Assembly (NCBI RefSeq): GCF_009674685.1
Contig: NZ_WKJI01000003.1
Span: forward strand, 372,001 to 436,000
Source: Pedobacter puniceum
GTDB taxonomy: Bacteria > Bacteroidota > Bacteroidia > Sphingobacteriales > Sphingobacteriaceae
DNA length: 64,000 nucleotides
Direction: 5' to 3'
Part shown: in pieces, positions 1 to 7,827 of the stretch
Numbering within the stretch: the stretch's first letter is position 1
Layout: each line of letters opens with the position of its first letter
Notes under the pieces: generated by a model
Told to the model about the DNA's origin: nothing
Databases searched by the model: none
Seen by the model: the letters and a program-made list of their open reading frames with translations, nothing else
Made by a program: the position numbers and the translations under genes

Positions 1-116
1 ATAAAGAACTATTAGCCGGACTACCTATTTATGAATGGCCAATAGAGGTTGTTTTTAAAGATGATGAATTGATTTTTAAAGAAAAAATTTTAAGTTATGT
101 TAAAGCAGTTAAATGA
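1..116 (+). CDS. lpxK: Tetraacyldisaccharide 4'-kinase, C-terminal end (partial)
   Basis: An open frame enters from the left edge (first full codon at base 3) and stops at 114-116, giving 37 residues. The tail contains YEWPIEVVF followed by an acidic stretch and a final helix, which resembles the end of Bacteroidota LpxK, the inner-membrane kinase that phosphorylates the lipid A precursor at the 4' position. The stop lies 20 bases inside the next gene, so the two are translationally coupled. LpxK followed by purine nucleoside phosphorylase is, from memory, a common order in Sphingobacteriaceae. Only the tail is visible, so the assignment rests on little sequence. Confidence 0.6.
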   Translation, partial: KELLAGLPIYEWPIEVVFKDDELIFKEKILSYVKAVK

Positions 117-912
117 TTCTGTAGAATTTATAAAGAAAAGAATAGGTGATTTTGTGCCAGAAATAGGTATTATTCTAGGTACAGGTTTGGGTGGTTTGGT
201 AAATGATATTGAAATAGAGCATCAATTATCTTATTCGCATATTCCTAATTTTCCTATTTCTACTTTAGAGTTTCACTCTGGCAAATTAATATTTGGGACA
301 TTATCAGGCAAGAAAGTGGTAGCCATGCAGGGGCGCTTGCATTATTATGAAGGCTACAATATGAAACAAATTACTTTTCCGGTAAGGGTTTTAAAACTCT
401 TAGGTATTAAAACCTTGTTTGTTTCTAATGCTAGTGGTGCTTTAAATCCGGCTTATAAGAAAGGCGATTTAATGATTATTGAAGACCATATTAATTTACA
501 GCCAGAAAATCCGCTAACGGGAACAAATTATGATGAATTGGGCCCAAGGTTTCCGGATATGAGCGAGCCTTACAAAAAGCATTTGATAGAAAAAGCCTTA
601 ACTATTGCCCAAAAAGAGCAGATTACTTGCCATAAGGGTGTTTACGCTTCGGTTACTGGACCAAATTTAGAAACAAGAGCAGAATACAAATACTTAAGAA
701 TTATTGGGGCCGATGCTGTTGGAATGAGTACCGTACCCGAAGTTATTGTTGCCAACCACATGGGGTTACCTGTATTTGCTATTTCTGTTTTAACAGATGA
801 AGGTTTTCCTGAAACATTACAACCTGTATCTGTAGCAGAAATTATTAAAACAGCAACAGAGGCAGAACCACATATGACCAATATCTTAAAACAGTTAATT
901 TTATTGGTATAA
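97..912 (+). CDS. punA: Purine nucleoside phosphorylase (PNP, trimeric type)
   Basis: A 271-residue protein that cleaves inosine and guanosine with phosphate to free base and ribose-1-phosphate in the cytoplasm (purine salvage). The phosphate-binding loop GTGLGG is at residues 28-33, the HYYEG motif at 82-86, SNASGALN starts at 110, and the purine-site motif GMSTVPE is at 209-215. The length is normal for the trimeric PNP family (about 270-290). It starts inside the end of lpxK and its stop shares one base with the ATG of the following porin gene, so the three probably form one transcript. The family is certain. Substrate preference for guanosine/inosine is family knowledge. Confidence 0.93.
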   Translation: MLKQLNDSVEFIKKRIGDFVPEIGIILGTGLGGLVNDIEIEHQLSYSHIPNFPISTLEFHSGKLIFGTLSGKKVVAMQGRLHYYEGYNMKQITFPVRVLKLLGIKTLFVSNASGALNPAYKKGDLMIIEDHINLQPENPLTGTNYDELGPRFPDMSEPYKKHLIEKALTIAQKEQITCHKGVYASVTGPNLETRAEYKYLRIIGADAVGMSTVPEVIVANHMGLPVFAISVLTDEGFPETLQPVSVAEIIKTATEAEPHMTNILKQLILLV

Positions 913-2960
913 TGTTTAAAAAGCTGTTCTTTTTAATTTTATTGGCTATTGGATATTATCCTTTGATGGCACAGGTGCGTCAAACACCGCGTACTATTGG
1001 AACGGGTAATACCAGATTTAATGATCCTTCATCTGCGTATCCAAATCAAAATCAACCAAATGGGCAACAGCAAGCAGCGCAACCCAAGCAAGAAATTAGT
1101 GTCGATTCTTTAAGGAAGCAATTGGAGACCAAAAAGGATTCTATTATTTATACAGCTAAGTTTATAAAAGTTACTAAGGAGGAGTTTTTAAGAGATAGCA
1201 CTAGGTTATTTCCACTAGATACCAGTACAACTAATTTTCATAGGTTCAACCCTTTGTATGACCCCAAAAGCCCAACCATGAATACCGGAGCAATGGGTTT
1301 GGCCTATAGGCCTATGTTGTTTGAGCCTCTTAAGACTATTGGTTTTGATTTAGGCTATCATTTTTTTGATAGGTACTTAACAAAACCTGAAGATATCATT
1401 TATTACCAAGCAAGGTCTCAGTTTACAGAAATGTTTATGTTATCTACCACTTTGGGAGTAAATGCTGAGCAGGCTTTTCATGTTATCCATAGTCAGAATA
1501 TAAAACCCAATTGGAATATTGGAGCAAAATACGCAACTAACCGTACAGAAGGCTATTATTTTGGGCAAACAGCTAATAATTTAAACGCTTCTTTATGGAC
1601 ATGGTACGAATCTAAGAATAAGCGTTATACGCTTTTAGCAAATGCTATTTTTAACACGATAAAGAGCGGCGAGAATGGTTCTATTAGAAATGATTCTATT
1701 TTTACAGTACCTACCGTAGTACAACCTGAGTTTGAGGCTACACGCTTAAACGGAGCGCTACACAACTGGAGATACAATACCATAAACATCAAACAGTTTT
1801 ACAATATTGGGAAACAAAGGTTTGCTTCAGCAGATAGTACATCGGCTTTGCCAACACAAAGAGTAAGCTATAATTTTACTTATAACAGGCAGAAATATTT
1901 TTTTAAAAATGAAGGTGTAGATACCACAGGCATTTTGAATAACTACTATATTTTTAGAGATTCTACTTCTGATTCTACCTTGGTAAATCATCTTAAAAAT
2001 GAATTTGCCTACAGTTTTTATTTGAGAGGTAAAAGTCTTTCTTTTTTAAAGAATGAGTTAAAATTGGATATTGGTTTGGTGCAAGATTTTTATGACTATA
2101 AGCAGGTTAATTATCAATCTCAATTTCAGAACTTAAGCTTAAAAGGAACTCTAAATTATAGCTTTAGCGATAAAGCTAGCTTAAAAGTAGATTTACAGCA
2201 GATTTTCCAAGGCAGAAATATTGGTGATTTCTTATATCAAGCGCAATCAGAAATAAAACTGAGCAATTCTGTTGGTAGATTAGTCTTGGGGGCTTATTCT
2301 CAAAACCAAAGTCCGGCGATTATTTACGAACGTTGGTTTTCTAACCACCACCGTTGGAATTTGAATTTCGATAATCAAAAAACACAAAATTTATCTTTTG
2401 CTTATTTAAACTCGAAGTTTCATTTTCAGGCTAAAGCAGAGTATTTCTTAGTGTCTAATCATCTTTACTTTTCATCAGAAAATAATATCATAGAGCCTAA
2501 GCAGTTAAGTAGTAATATCAACCTATTAAAATTAAGTGTTGGTAAAGATTTTAAGTTTGGTAAGTTTACTTTCGAAAATTATCTGGTTTACCAGAAAACA
2601 GATTTTGAGCAAATTTTAAGAACACCAGAAGTTTATACTTTCCATAGCCTGTACATGCATCAAGATTTTTTTAAAGTTTTGAAAACCGAGTTTGGTTTTG
2701 ATGTACGTTATTTTAGCGAATATACTGCACCTTCTTATGCACCAGCTATTGGGCAGTTTTATAATGGCGAGGCAGTAAGGTTTAATACTTGGCCTGTTGC
2801 TGATGCTTGGATAAGAACCAATTGGAAAAGAGCAAATTTGTTTTTAAGGTATAACTATGTAAATAAAGGACTTTTCTCTAAGGGCTATTATACCGTTAAC
2901 AGATACCCTATGCCTTATTCTATAGCGCAATTTGGTGTTAAATGGAATTTCTACGATTAA
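912..2960 (+). CDS. Putative porin (Bacteroidota Porin_10-type beta-barrel)
   Basis: A 682-residue outer-membrane protein. It opens with a signal peptide (residues 1-20, ending LMAQ), followed by a Q/N/P-rich linker (about 30-60) and then alternating aromatic and polar strands throughout, ending in a C-terminal aromatic strand (QFGVKWNFYD) typical of barrels inserted by BAM. It matches the family annotated as putative porin beside PNP in Bacteroidota. The pore specificity is unknown. The ATG overlaps the PNP stop by one base. Its stop overlaps the stop of the convergent gene at 2957-4213 by 4 bases. Confidence 0.8.
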   Translation: MFKKLFFLILLAIGYYPLMAQVRQTPRTIGTGNTRFNDPSSAYPNQNQPNGQQQAAQPKQEISVDSLRKQLETKKDSIIYTAKFIKVTKEEFLRDSTRLFPLDTSTTNFHRFNPLYDPKSPTMNTGAMGLAYRPMLFEPLKTIGFDLGYHFFDRYLTKPEDIIYYQARSQFTEMFMLSTTLGVNAEQAFHVIHSQNIKPNWNIGAKYATNRTEGYYFGQTANNLNASLWTWYESKNKRYTLLANAIFNTIKSGENGSIRNDSIFTVPTVVQPEFEATRLNGALHNWRYNTINIKQFYNIGKQRFASADSTSALPTQRVSYNFTYNRQKYFFKNEGVDTTGILNNYYIFRDSTSDSTLVNHLKNEFAYSFYLRGKSLSFLKNELKLDIGLVQDFYDYKQVNYQSQFQNLSLKGTLNYSFSDKASLKVDLQQIFQGRNIGDFLYQAQSEIKLSNSVGRLVLGAYSQNQSPAIIYERWFSNHHRWNLNFDNQKTQNLSFAYLNSKFHFQAKAEYFLVSNHLYFSSENNIIEPKQLSSNINLLKLSVGKDFKFGKFTFENYLVYQKTDFEQILRTPEVYTFHSLYMHQDFFKVLKTEFGFDVRYFSEYTAPSYAPAIGQFYNGEAVRFNTWPVADAWIRTNWKRANLFLRYNYVNKGLFSKGYYTVNRYPMPYSIAQFGVKWNFYD

Positions 2961-4213
2961 GTTTTTTGTTTCTTCTTTTTAGCTGCGGGGAAAAGGATAT
3001 TGTTTAGAATAAGCCTGTAGCCAGGCGAGTTAGGATAAAGATTTAAATCTGTTGGTGGGTCGCCCACAATATGCTGATAATCTTCTGGGTCATGACCGCC
3101 ATAGAAAGTCCATTGGCCTTTTCCAAACTGACCGTGAATGTATCGGGCTTCGTTTGCGGCTTTTAATTCGCCCATCACCAATACATCAGGTTTTATGGTT
3201 TTATTATTGAATGATGTAGTTTGGCCCATAAAACCTTTGATAACTTTTTCGTGGTTTTGAGTAAGCATGGCTGGTACAACATCCCACTTTGCAGAAAAAT
3301 CAAATAAAGTAAAGAAGTCTCTAGTTCTTTCTACATTTCTAAAGCTGGTAGCATCAATATTTGAAAACTCATAATTAGATGGATTTAAATCCAATAGGAA
3401 ATTATGAAAAGCGAAAGTGTTATTAAAATTTAGTTTTTGTTGAGCTTGTGGGTCGGATGGGTCGCCATCAAACATGCTTTCGCAGATATCTGTTCCGGCG
3501 GCAGCTAAAGCTATATCATAGCTATCAGTACCAGAACACATGGCAAAGAGGAAACCTCCGCCGCTACAAAAATCTCTTATTTTAGTAGCCACAGCTAGTT
3601 TCATTTGAGATACCTTTTTAAAGCCCATTTTTTTTGCTGTAGTTTCTTGTTGTTGCACATCATCTCTGTACCAAGAAGCCATGCGGTAATTGGCCCAAAA
3701 TCTGCCGTATTGTCCTGTAAAATCTTCATGGTGTAGGTGAAGCCAATCATACTCAGGAAGTTTTCCGTTTAAGACCTCTTCATCATAAATAATATCATAA
3801 GGAATTTCTGCATAAGTTAAAACCATGGTTACGGCATCGTCCCAAGGAAGCTTACTTTTTGGTGTATAAACAGCTATTTTTGGAGTTTTCTCTAGTTTTA
3901 CAATATCCATATTTACTTCCGGATTGGATATCTCGGTAAAAATAGCTGTTACTTTAGCATCAGCAATAACCTCATAACTTATTCCTCTTATTTTAAGTTC
4001 TTTTTCAACGCTTGTATTATAGGTTGTTAAGAAGCTCCCACCTCTATAATTTAATAGCCAGTTTACTTCCTGCTGATTTTTTAAAACCCAATAAGTGAGT
4101 CCGTAGGCTTTTAAATGGTTCTTTTGGTCTTCATCCATAGGGATAAGGATAGAAGCTGCAAAGCTTTTAAAAGTAGAAAAGAAGAGTAATAAAAGAAAGA
4201 TGGTTTTTTTCAT
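2957..4213 (-). CDS. Periplasmic protein of the family labelled 'asparagine synthetase B' in Bacteroidota
   Basis: About 418 residues from the ATG at 4213; an ATG six codons upstream (4231) is possible, but the signal peptide (MKKTIFLLLLFFSTFKSFAA) begins at 4213. The sequence carries ILIPMDEDQ after the signal, a long conserved body with LHLHHEDFTGQYG and GGGFLFAMCSGTDSYD, and a lysine-rich C terminus (KKKKQKT). Database entries of this family are often named asparagine synthetase B. I see neither the N-terminal Cys amidotransferase site nor the PP-loop ATP motif of true AsnB, and an exported protein would have no ATP. The GGGFLFA/MCSGTD region is suggestive of a class I glutamine-amidotransferase-like fold. 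The real function is unknown. Confidence 0.75.
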   Translation of the reverse strand: MKKTIFLLLLFFSTFKSFAASILIPMDEDQKNHLKAYGLTYWVLKNQQEVNWLLNYRGGSFLTTYNTSVEKELKIRGISYEVIADAKVTAIFTEISNPEVNMDIVKLEKTPKIAVYTPKSKLPWDDAVTMVLTYAEIPYDIIYDEEVLNGKLPEYDWLHLHHEDFTGQYGRFWANYRMASWYRDDVQQQETTAKKMGFKKVSQMKLAVATKIRDFCSGGGFLFAMCSGTDSYDIALAAAGTDICESMFDGDPSDPQAQQKLNFNNTFAFHNFLLDLNPSNYEFSNIDATSFRNVERTRDFFTLFDFSAKWDVVPAMLTQNHEKVIKGFMGQTTSFNNKTIKPDVLVMGELKAANEARYIHGQFGKGQWTFYGGHDPEDYQHIVGDPPTDLNLYPNSPGYRLILNNILFPAAKKKKQKT

Positions 4214-4269
4214 TTCTCTAAAATTAAGCATATAGAATGAAAACGATTAGTGGAGGCTAAAAATTTTAT

Positions 4270-4277
4270 TAATTTTG
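4270..4277 (+). promoter_or_regulatory. Promoter -7 element for the cyclophilin gene
   Basis: TAATTTTG fits the Bacteroidota TAnnTTTG consensus exactly and lies 20 bases upstream of the ATG at 4297. A clear -33 TTTG is not visible. Confidence 0.5.
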
Positions 4278-4296
4278 CATTCTTAAAACCAAGAAT

Positions 4297-4758
4297 ATGA
4301 GTAAAGCAATCATTAAAACCGAAAAAGGAGATATGACTGTGGCCTTCTACGAAGAAGACGCACCAAATACAGTAGCCAACTTTAAAAAATTAGCAAAAGA
4401 GGGATTTTATAATGGTGTAACTTTTCACCGTGTTATTCCTGATTTTGTAGTACAAGGTGGCTGTCCTTTTTCTAAAGACGCTGCAACATCATACAGAGCA
4501 GGAAGTGGCGGGCCAGGTTACCAAATAGACTGCGAGTTAACGGGTGGCAACCAATATCATGACCGTGGGGTATTATCTATGGCACATGCAGGAAGAAACA
4601 CTGGAGGTTCTCAGTTTTTTATTTGCCACAGTCGTAACAATACCGCACATTTAGACCGTAACCATACTTGTTTTGGTAAAGTGATAGAGAATGTAGATGT
4701 TGTTGATGATATTAGACAAGGTGATAAAATTTTAAGCATAGAAATAGTAGAAGATTAA
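4297..4758 (+). CDS. Peptidyl-prolyl cis-trans isomerase, cyclophilin type
   Basis: A 153-residue single-domain cyclophilin without a signal peptide, so cytoplasmic. Characteristic motifs are VTFHRVIPDFVVQGG (catalytic Arg in FHR), the GGPGYQIDCE loop, LSMAHAGRNTGGSQFFI (active-site Gln/Phe) and HLDRNHTCFGKV. It catalyses proline isomerisation during folding. The length is normal for bacterial PpiB-like forms. It is followed after 19 bases by the DUF5606 gene, probably in the same transcript, which ends at the hairpin near 5320-5355. Confidence 0.92.
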   Translation: MSKAIIKTEKGDMTVAFYEEDAPNTVANFKKLAKEGFYNGVTFHRVIPDFVVQGGCPFSKDAATSYRAGSGGPGYQIDCELTGGNQYHDRGVLSMAHAGRNTGGSQFFICHSRNNTAHLDRNHTCFGKVIENVDVVDDIRQGDKILSIEIVED

Positions 4759-4777
4759 TAATAGCTTCATTAAGAAT

Positions 4778-5302
4778 ATGAATTTAACAGGCTTAGTAGC
4801 TGTTTCGGGGAAACCGGGATTATACAAATTAATAGGGCAAAACAAATCGGGTTTTATTTTAGAAAGCTTAGATGCTCAAAAATCTAAATTAGTTGTAAAC
4901 ATGTCTACAGCTAAGTTGGCATCTTTAGAAGATATTACCATTTATGGTGAAGATGAGGATTTAAGATTAAAAGATGTTTTTGAGGCGATGAAAGCTTTTA
5001 AAGGAGCTGTTCCAGAAGCTAAAGCTGATGGTAAAGACCTAAGAAAATTCTTTTTTGAAGTAGCCCCTAATCATGATGAAACAAGAGTTTACGCTTCTGA
5101 TATTAAAAAAATAGTATCATGGTTTCATATTTTAAAAGATCTTCCAATTTTTTCTGAAGAAGAACAAGCCGTTGCAGAAGTGCAAGAGGTTGAAGTTGTA
5201 GAAGAAGAAAAACCTAAAGCTACAAAAGCTAAAGAAGCTAAGCCTAAGGCAGAAAAAGCAGCTAAAGCACCTGCCAAAAAAGCTACCAAGAAAGAAGCAT
5301 AA
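4778..5302 (+). CDS. DUF5606 family protein with lysine-rich tail
   Basis: A 174-residue cytoplasmic protein. The N-terminal ~130 residues (starting MNLTGLVAVSGKPGLYK) match the DUF5606 family, restricted to Bacteroidota, which has no known function. The last ~45 residues are a low-complexity K/A/E/P tail (repeated KAKEAKPKAEKAAK-like units) resembling histone H1-like tails, so a nucleic-acid or acidic-surface interaction is possible but only inferred. It is co-transcribed with the upstream cyclophilin (19-base gap) and ends just before a terminator. Confidence 0.8.
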   Translation: MNLTGLVAVSGKPGLYKLIGQNKSGFILESLDAQKSKLVVNMSTAKLASLEDITIYGEDEDLRLKDVFEAMKAFKGAVPEAKADGKDLRKFFFEVAPNHDETRVYASDIKKIVSWFHILKDLPIFSEEEQAVAEVQEVEVVEEEKPKATKAKEAKPKAEKAAKAPAKKATKKEA

Positions 5303-5317
5303 TTGTTAATTTCTGTA

Positions 5318-5357
5318 TTAAAAAGCCTTTAAGATTTTTCTTAGAGGCTTTTTAATT
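5318..5357 (+). terminator. Rho-independent terminator after the cyclophilin-DUF5606 operon
   Basis: An AAAAAGCCT arm pairs with AGGCTTTTT around a short loop, with a T-rich 3' side and an A-rich 5' side, so it could also serve the convergent IclR gene. Confidence 0.65.
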
Positions 5358-5418
5358 TTAACATTTAATGCTTTCTTATGAAATGTTGGAAAGTATAAAA
5401 TGAATTTGCAACATATAT

Positions 5419-6147
5419 TTATTCAATAGATATATTTCGAGCCGCTTCTAAAGCGGTTTTAATCATCAATTCTTTAACTTCATGATTAAACCTAAAAGCC
5501 GGCATATAAATACTAAAGCCAGCAACTACTTTCCCGTTTTGGTAAATAGGCGTTCCAATACCAATAACTTGGACACTATCTTCAATTAAAACATAACCCT
5601 GTTTTTTAATGATAGCTATTTGCTCTAGCAACTGCGCTCTGGAAGAAGCTTCTGGCCAAATAGATTTATCGGGTAAACCGAAACGCTTAATGTATTGCGC
5701 TAGTTCTTTATCAGGAAGCATGGCCACTAATAACCGGCCAGTAGAGGCATCATAAGCATTTTTTTCATCTGCGGTGGTAGCTTGTACCAGTTGGTTGGCA
5801 ATAAGATGTTTTAAAATAATACGTTTGTTTTCTTTCAATACAGCTATCAAGCAATTTTCTTGAAGCGTTTGTTGAGCAAGTAATAATTCTGGCTCGGCTC
5901 TGTCTAATAGTTGTTTGTAGCCAAAAGAACCACTAGCAATTTCTGTAAAATTGTCTCCAAGTAAATAACCTTTTTCTTTATCGGCTTTTTTTAGAAAGCC
6001 CCGATCTACTAAAGTCTTAATAATGTTGGCGCAAGTTGCGGTATTTAGGTTTAAATCATCAGCAATATGGCCCATTAATTTGGGTTCTTTAGGGTTGTTG
6101 GCTACGTATTCTATAATGTCTATGGCTCTGTTAATAACTTGTATCAT
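5419..6147 (-). CDS. IclR-family transcriptional regulator, probable regulator of the fucose operon
   Basis: A 242-residue IclR-type regulator. An N-terminal winged helix-turn-helix (about 1-65, including LNLNTATCANIIKTLVDRGFL) is followed by the effector-binding domain (about 75-242). It is divergent from the fucP operon across 96 bases, the usual position for a regulator of the neighbouring catabolic genes. IclR proteins often bind a pathway intermediate; here L-fuconate, a keto-deoxy acid or a downstream product would be plausible, which is inference. Start ATG at 6147; no competing start. Confidence 0.85.
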   Translation of the reverse strand: MIQVINRAIDIIEYVANNPKEPKLMGHIADDLNLNTATCANIIKTLVDRGFLKKADKEKGYLLGDNFTEIASGSFGYKQLLDRAEPELLLAQQTLQENCLIAVLKENKRIILKHLIANQLVQATTADEKNAYDASTGRLLVAMLPDKELAQYIKRFGLPDKSIWPEASSRAQLLEQIAIIKKQGYVLIEDSVQVIGIGTPIYQNGKVVAGFSIYMPAFRFNHEVKELMIKTALEAARNISIE

Positions 6148-6186
6148 ATATCAAAACTATTCATTTATTCCATAATATAAAATTTT

Positions 6187-6217
6187 TGTTTTATAAAAAT
6201 AAGTTTATTTAATTTGA
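6187..6217 (+). promoter_or_regulatory. Probable promoter of the fucose catabolic operon
   Basis: TTG at 6187-6189 and TTAATTTG at 6210-6217 are separated by 20 bases, close to the Bacteroidota -33/-7 arrangement (TAnnTTTG with one mismatch). The ATG of fucP follows 26 bases later. The IclR operator must lie in the same 96-base gap, but I could not define it. Confidence 0.4.
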
Positions 6218-6243
6218 ACATCTTTATTATTAAACCAAATTAA

Positions 6244-7497
6244 ATGACAACATCAAAAAAAGGCTCTACTAATTTTGCCTTCATCATGATAACGATTTTG
6301 TTTTTCATGTGGGGCTTTGTTCATAATCTAGATCCTATATTAATACCACATTTAAAAAGAGCATTCAGTTTAACCACGCTACAGGCTTCATTGGTAGACT
6401 CGGCCGTGTTTATAGCTTATTTTGTTGTGGCTTTACCAGCCGGATTTTTGCTTAAGAAAAAAGGTTATAAAGCCGGAATCATCTTAGGCTTAATGCTGTT
6501 TGCCTTAGGTTCTTATTTGTTTATCCCATCGGCAAACCTGCAATCATATACATTTTTTCTGGTAGCGCTTTTTATTATTGCCTGTGGCTTAACCATTTTA
6601 GAAACAGCAGCAAATCCTTATGCTTCTTTGTTAGGTCCGCCAGAGAAAGCTACACAGCGTTTAAATTTAGCGCAATCTTTTAATGGCTTAGCGGCTACTT
6701 TAGCACCTATTGTTGGGGCAAGAATTATTTTAACAGAAGGTTTACCAGAAGAGAAATTAGCGTTAATGACGCCAGACGCAAGGCAATTGGCACTAGCTGC
6801 AGAGGCGGCAACAGTAAAAATGCCCTATTTTATCTTAGGCTCTGTAATTTTAATTCTTGCAGTTATTTTCTTCTTCATGAAGCTGCCAGAAATTAAAGAA
6901 GAAGATAAAGCTACTCAAGGTTCATCTTTGGCGGTGTTTAGACATAAGCATTTAAATTGGGCTATAGCAGCGCAATTTTTCTATGTTGGAGCGCAGGTAT
7001 GTATCTTCAGTTTCTTTATTCTGTATGCTACCCATGCAACTGGGATTTCTGAGATAAAAGCAGCAGAATATGCTGGTTTTGGGGTGGGGATGGCCTTTAT
7101 GGTAGGTCGTTTTGTAGGAACTTTCTTTATGAAATTTGTTAAACCACCGGTTTTATTAGCTATTTATGCTGTTTTATGTATGACTTTGAGTATTTCAGCC
7201 ATGTATATTACAGGTTTAGCATCTATCTATATCGTTATAGGTATTGCATTTTTTATGTCTATCATGTTTCCAACTATTTTCTCTTTAGGGATAAAAGAAT
7301 TAGGTGAAGATACTAAGTTAGGAAGTAGTTTCATCATCATGTCTATTGTAGGAGGAGCTATTTTACCTCTAATTTTTGGTCATGTAAGTGATTTATATGG
7401 AAATATCCAGCTGGGTTATATTGTACCTGCATTTTGCTTTTTTGTGATTTTAATCTTTGCTGTTCATGGTCATAAAGTTTCAACCGTAAAAAAATGA
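6244..7497 (+). CDS. fucP: L-fucose:proton symporter (FucP-type MFS permease)
   Basis: A 417-residue inner-membrane MFS transporter with about 12 hydrophobic segments. FucP-family signatures include the N-terminal FFMWGFVHNLDPILIPHLK and LETAANPYASLLGP (E120 to P125 region) followed by RLNLAQSFNG. It imports L-fucose or a related hexose with H+. The context (mutarotase, dehydratase, SDRs and FAH hydrolase in one operon) supports L-fucose, although the family also contains glucose/galactose members. Its stop overlaps the next gene's ATG (ATGA), indicating translational coupling. Confidence 0.87.
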   Translation: MTTSKKGSTNFAFIMITILFFMWGFVHNLDPILIPHLKRAFSLTTLQASLVDSAVFIAYFVVALPAGFLLKKKGYKAGIILGLMLFALGSYLFIPSANLQSYTFFLVALFIIACGLTILETAANPYASLLGPPEKATQRLNLAQSFNGLAATLAPIVGARIILTEGLPEEKLALMTPDARQLALAAEAATVKMPYFILGSVILILAVIFFFMKLPEIKEEDKATQGSSLAVFRHKHLNWAIAAQFFYVGAQVCIFSFFILYATHATGISEIKAAEYAGFGVGMAFMVGRFVGTFFMKFVKPPVLLAIYAVLCMTLSISAMYITGLASIYIVIGIAFFMSIMFPTIFSLGIKELGEDTKLGSSFIIMSIVGGAILPLIFGHVSDLYGNIQLGYIVPAFCFFVILIFAVHGHKVSTVKK

Positions 7498-7826
7498 AAA
7501 GATATTGTTTAGCTCTCGATTTAAAAGACGACCCTAAGTTAATTGCCCAGTATGAGGCATGGCATAAAAAAGTTCCGCCTGCGGTTACTTTTAGCATTAT
7601 TTCATCTGGTATTAGGGATATGGAAATTTATAGAACCGGAAACAGGTTATTGATGATTATGGAGGTGGATGACAATTTCTCTTTTGAGAAAAAATCAAAA
7701 GCAGATGCAAAAAATGCTAAAGTACAAGAATGGGAAACCCTCATGTGGGATTTTCAACAGCCTTTACCTTTTGCAAAAGAGGGAGAAAAATGGGTTTTAA
7801 TGGATAAGATTTTTGATTTAAAATAA
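7494..7826 (+). CDS. L-rhamnose mutarotase-family protein, probably an L-fucose mutarotase
   Basis: A 110-residue ferredoxin-like protein of the RhaM/YiiL (DUF718) family. The conserved histidine is H24 in YEAWHKK, and the family body SSGIRDMEIYRTGNRLLMIMEV is clear, with the WETLMWDFQQPLP tail. It interconverts alpha and beta sugar anomers in the cytoplasm. It overlaps the permease stop by 4 bases and is 1 base from the dehydratase gene. Members of this family sit in L-fucose oxidative operons, so fucose is the more likely substrate here than rhamnose. The exact substrate is inferred. Confidence 0.85.
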   Translation: MKRYCLALDLKDDPKLIAQYEAWHKKVPPAVTFSIISSGIRDMEIYRTGNRLLMIMEVDDNFSFEKKSKADAKNAKVQEWETLMWDFQQPLPFAKEGEKWVLMDKIFDLK

Positions 7827-7827
7827 T

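Noticed and set aside
5407-5414. An exact TGCAACAT between the DUF5606 and IclR genes
   Set aside because: It lies in a convergent intergenic gap, has no second half-site 21 bp upstream and no -7 box at 37-39 bp, so it is most likely chance.
7494-7826. Rhamnose catabolism suggested by the rhamnose mutarotase family
   Set aside because: No RhaA, RhaB or RhaD is encoded and the permease is FucP-like; the family is known in fucose operons too.
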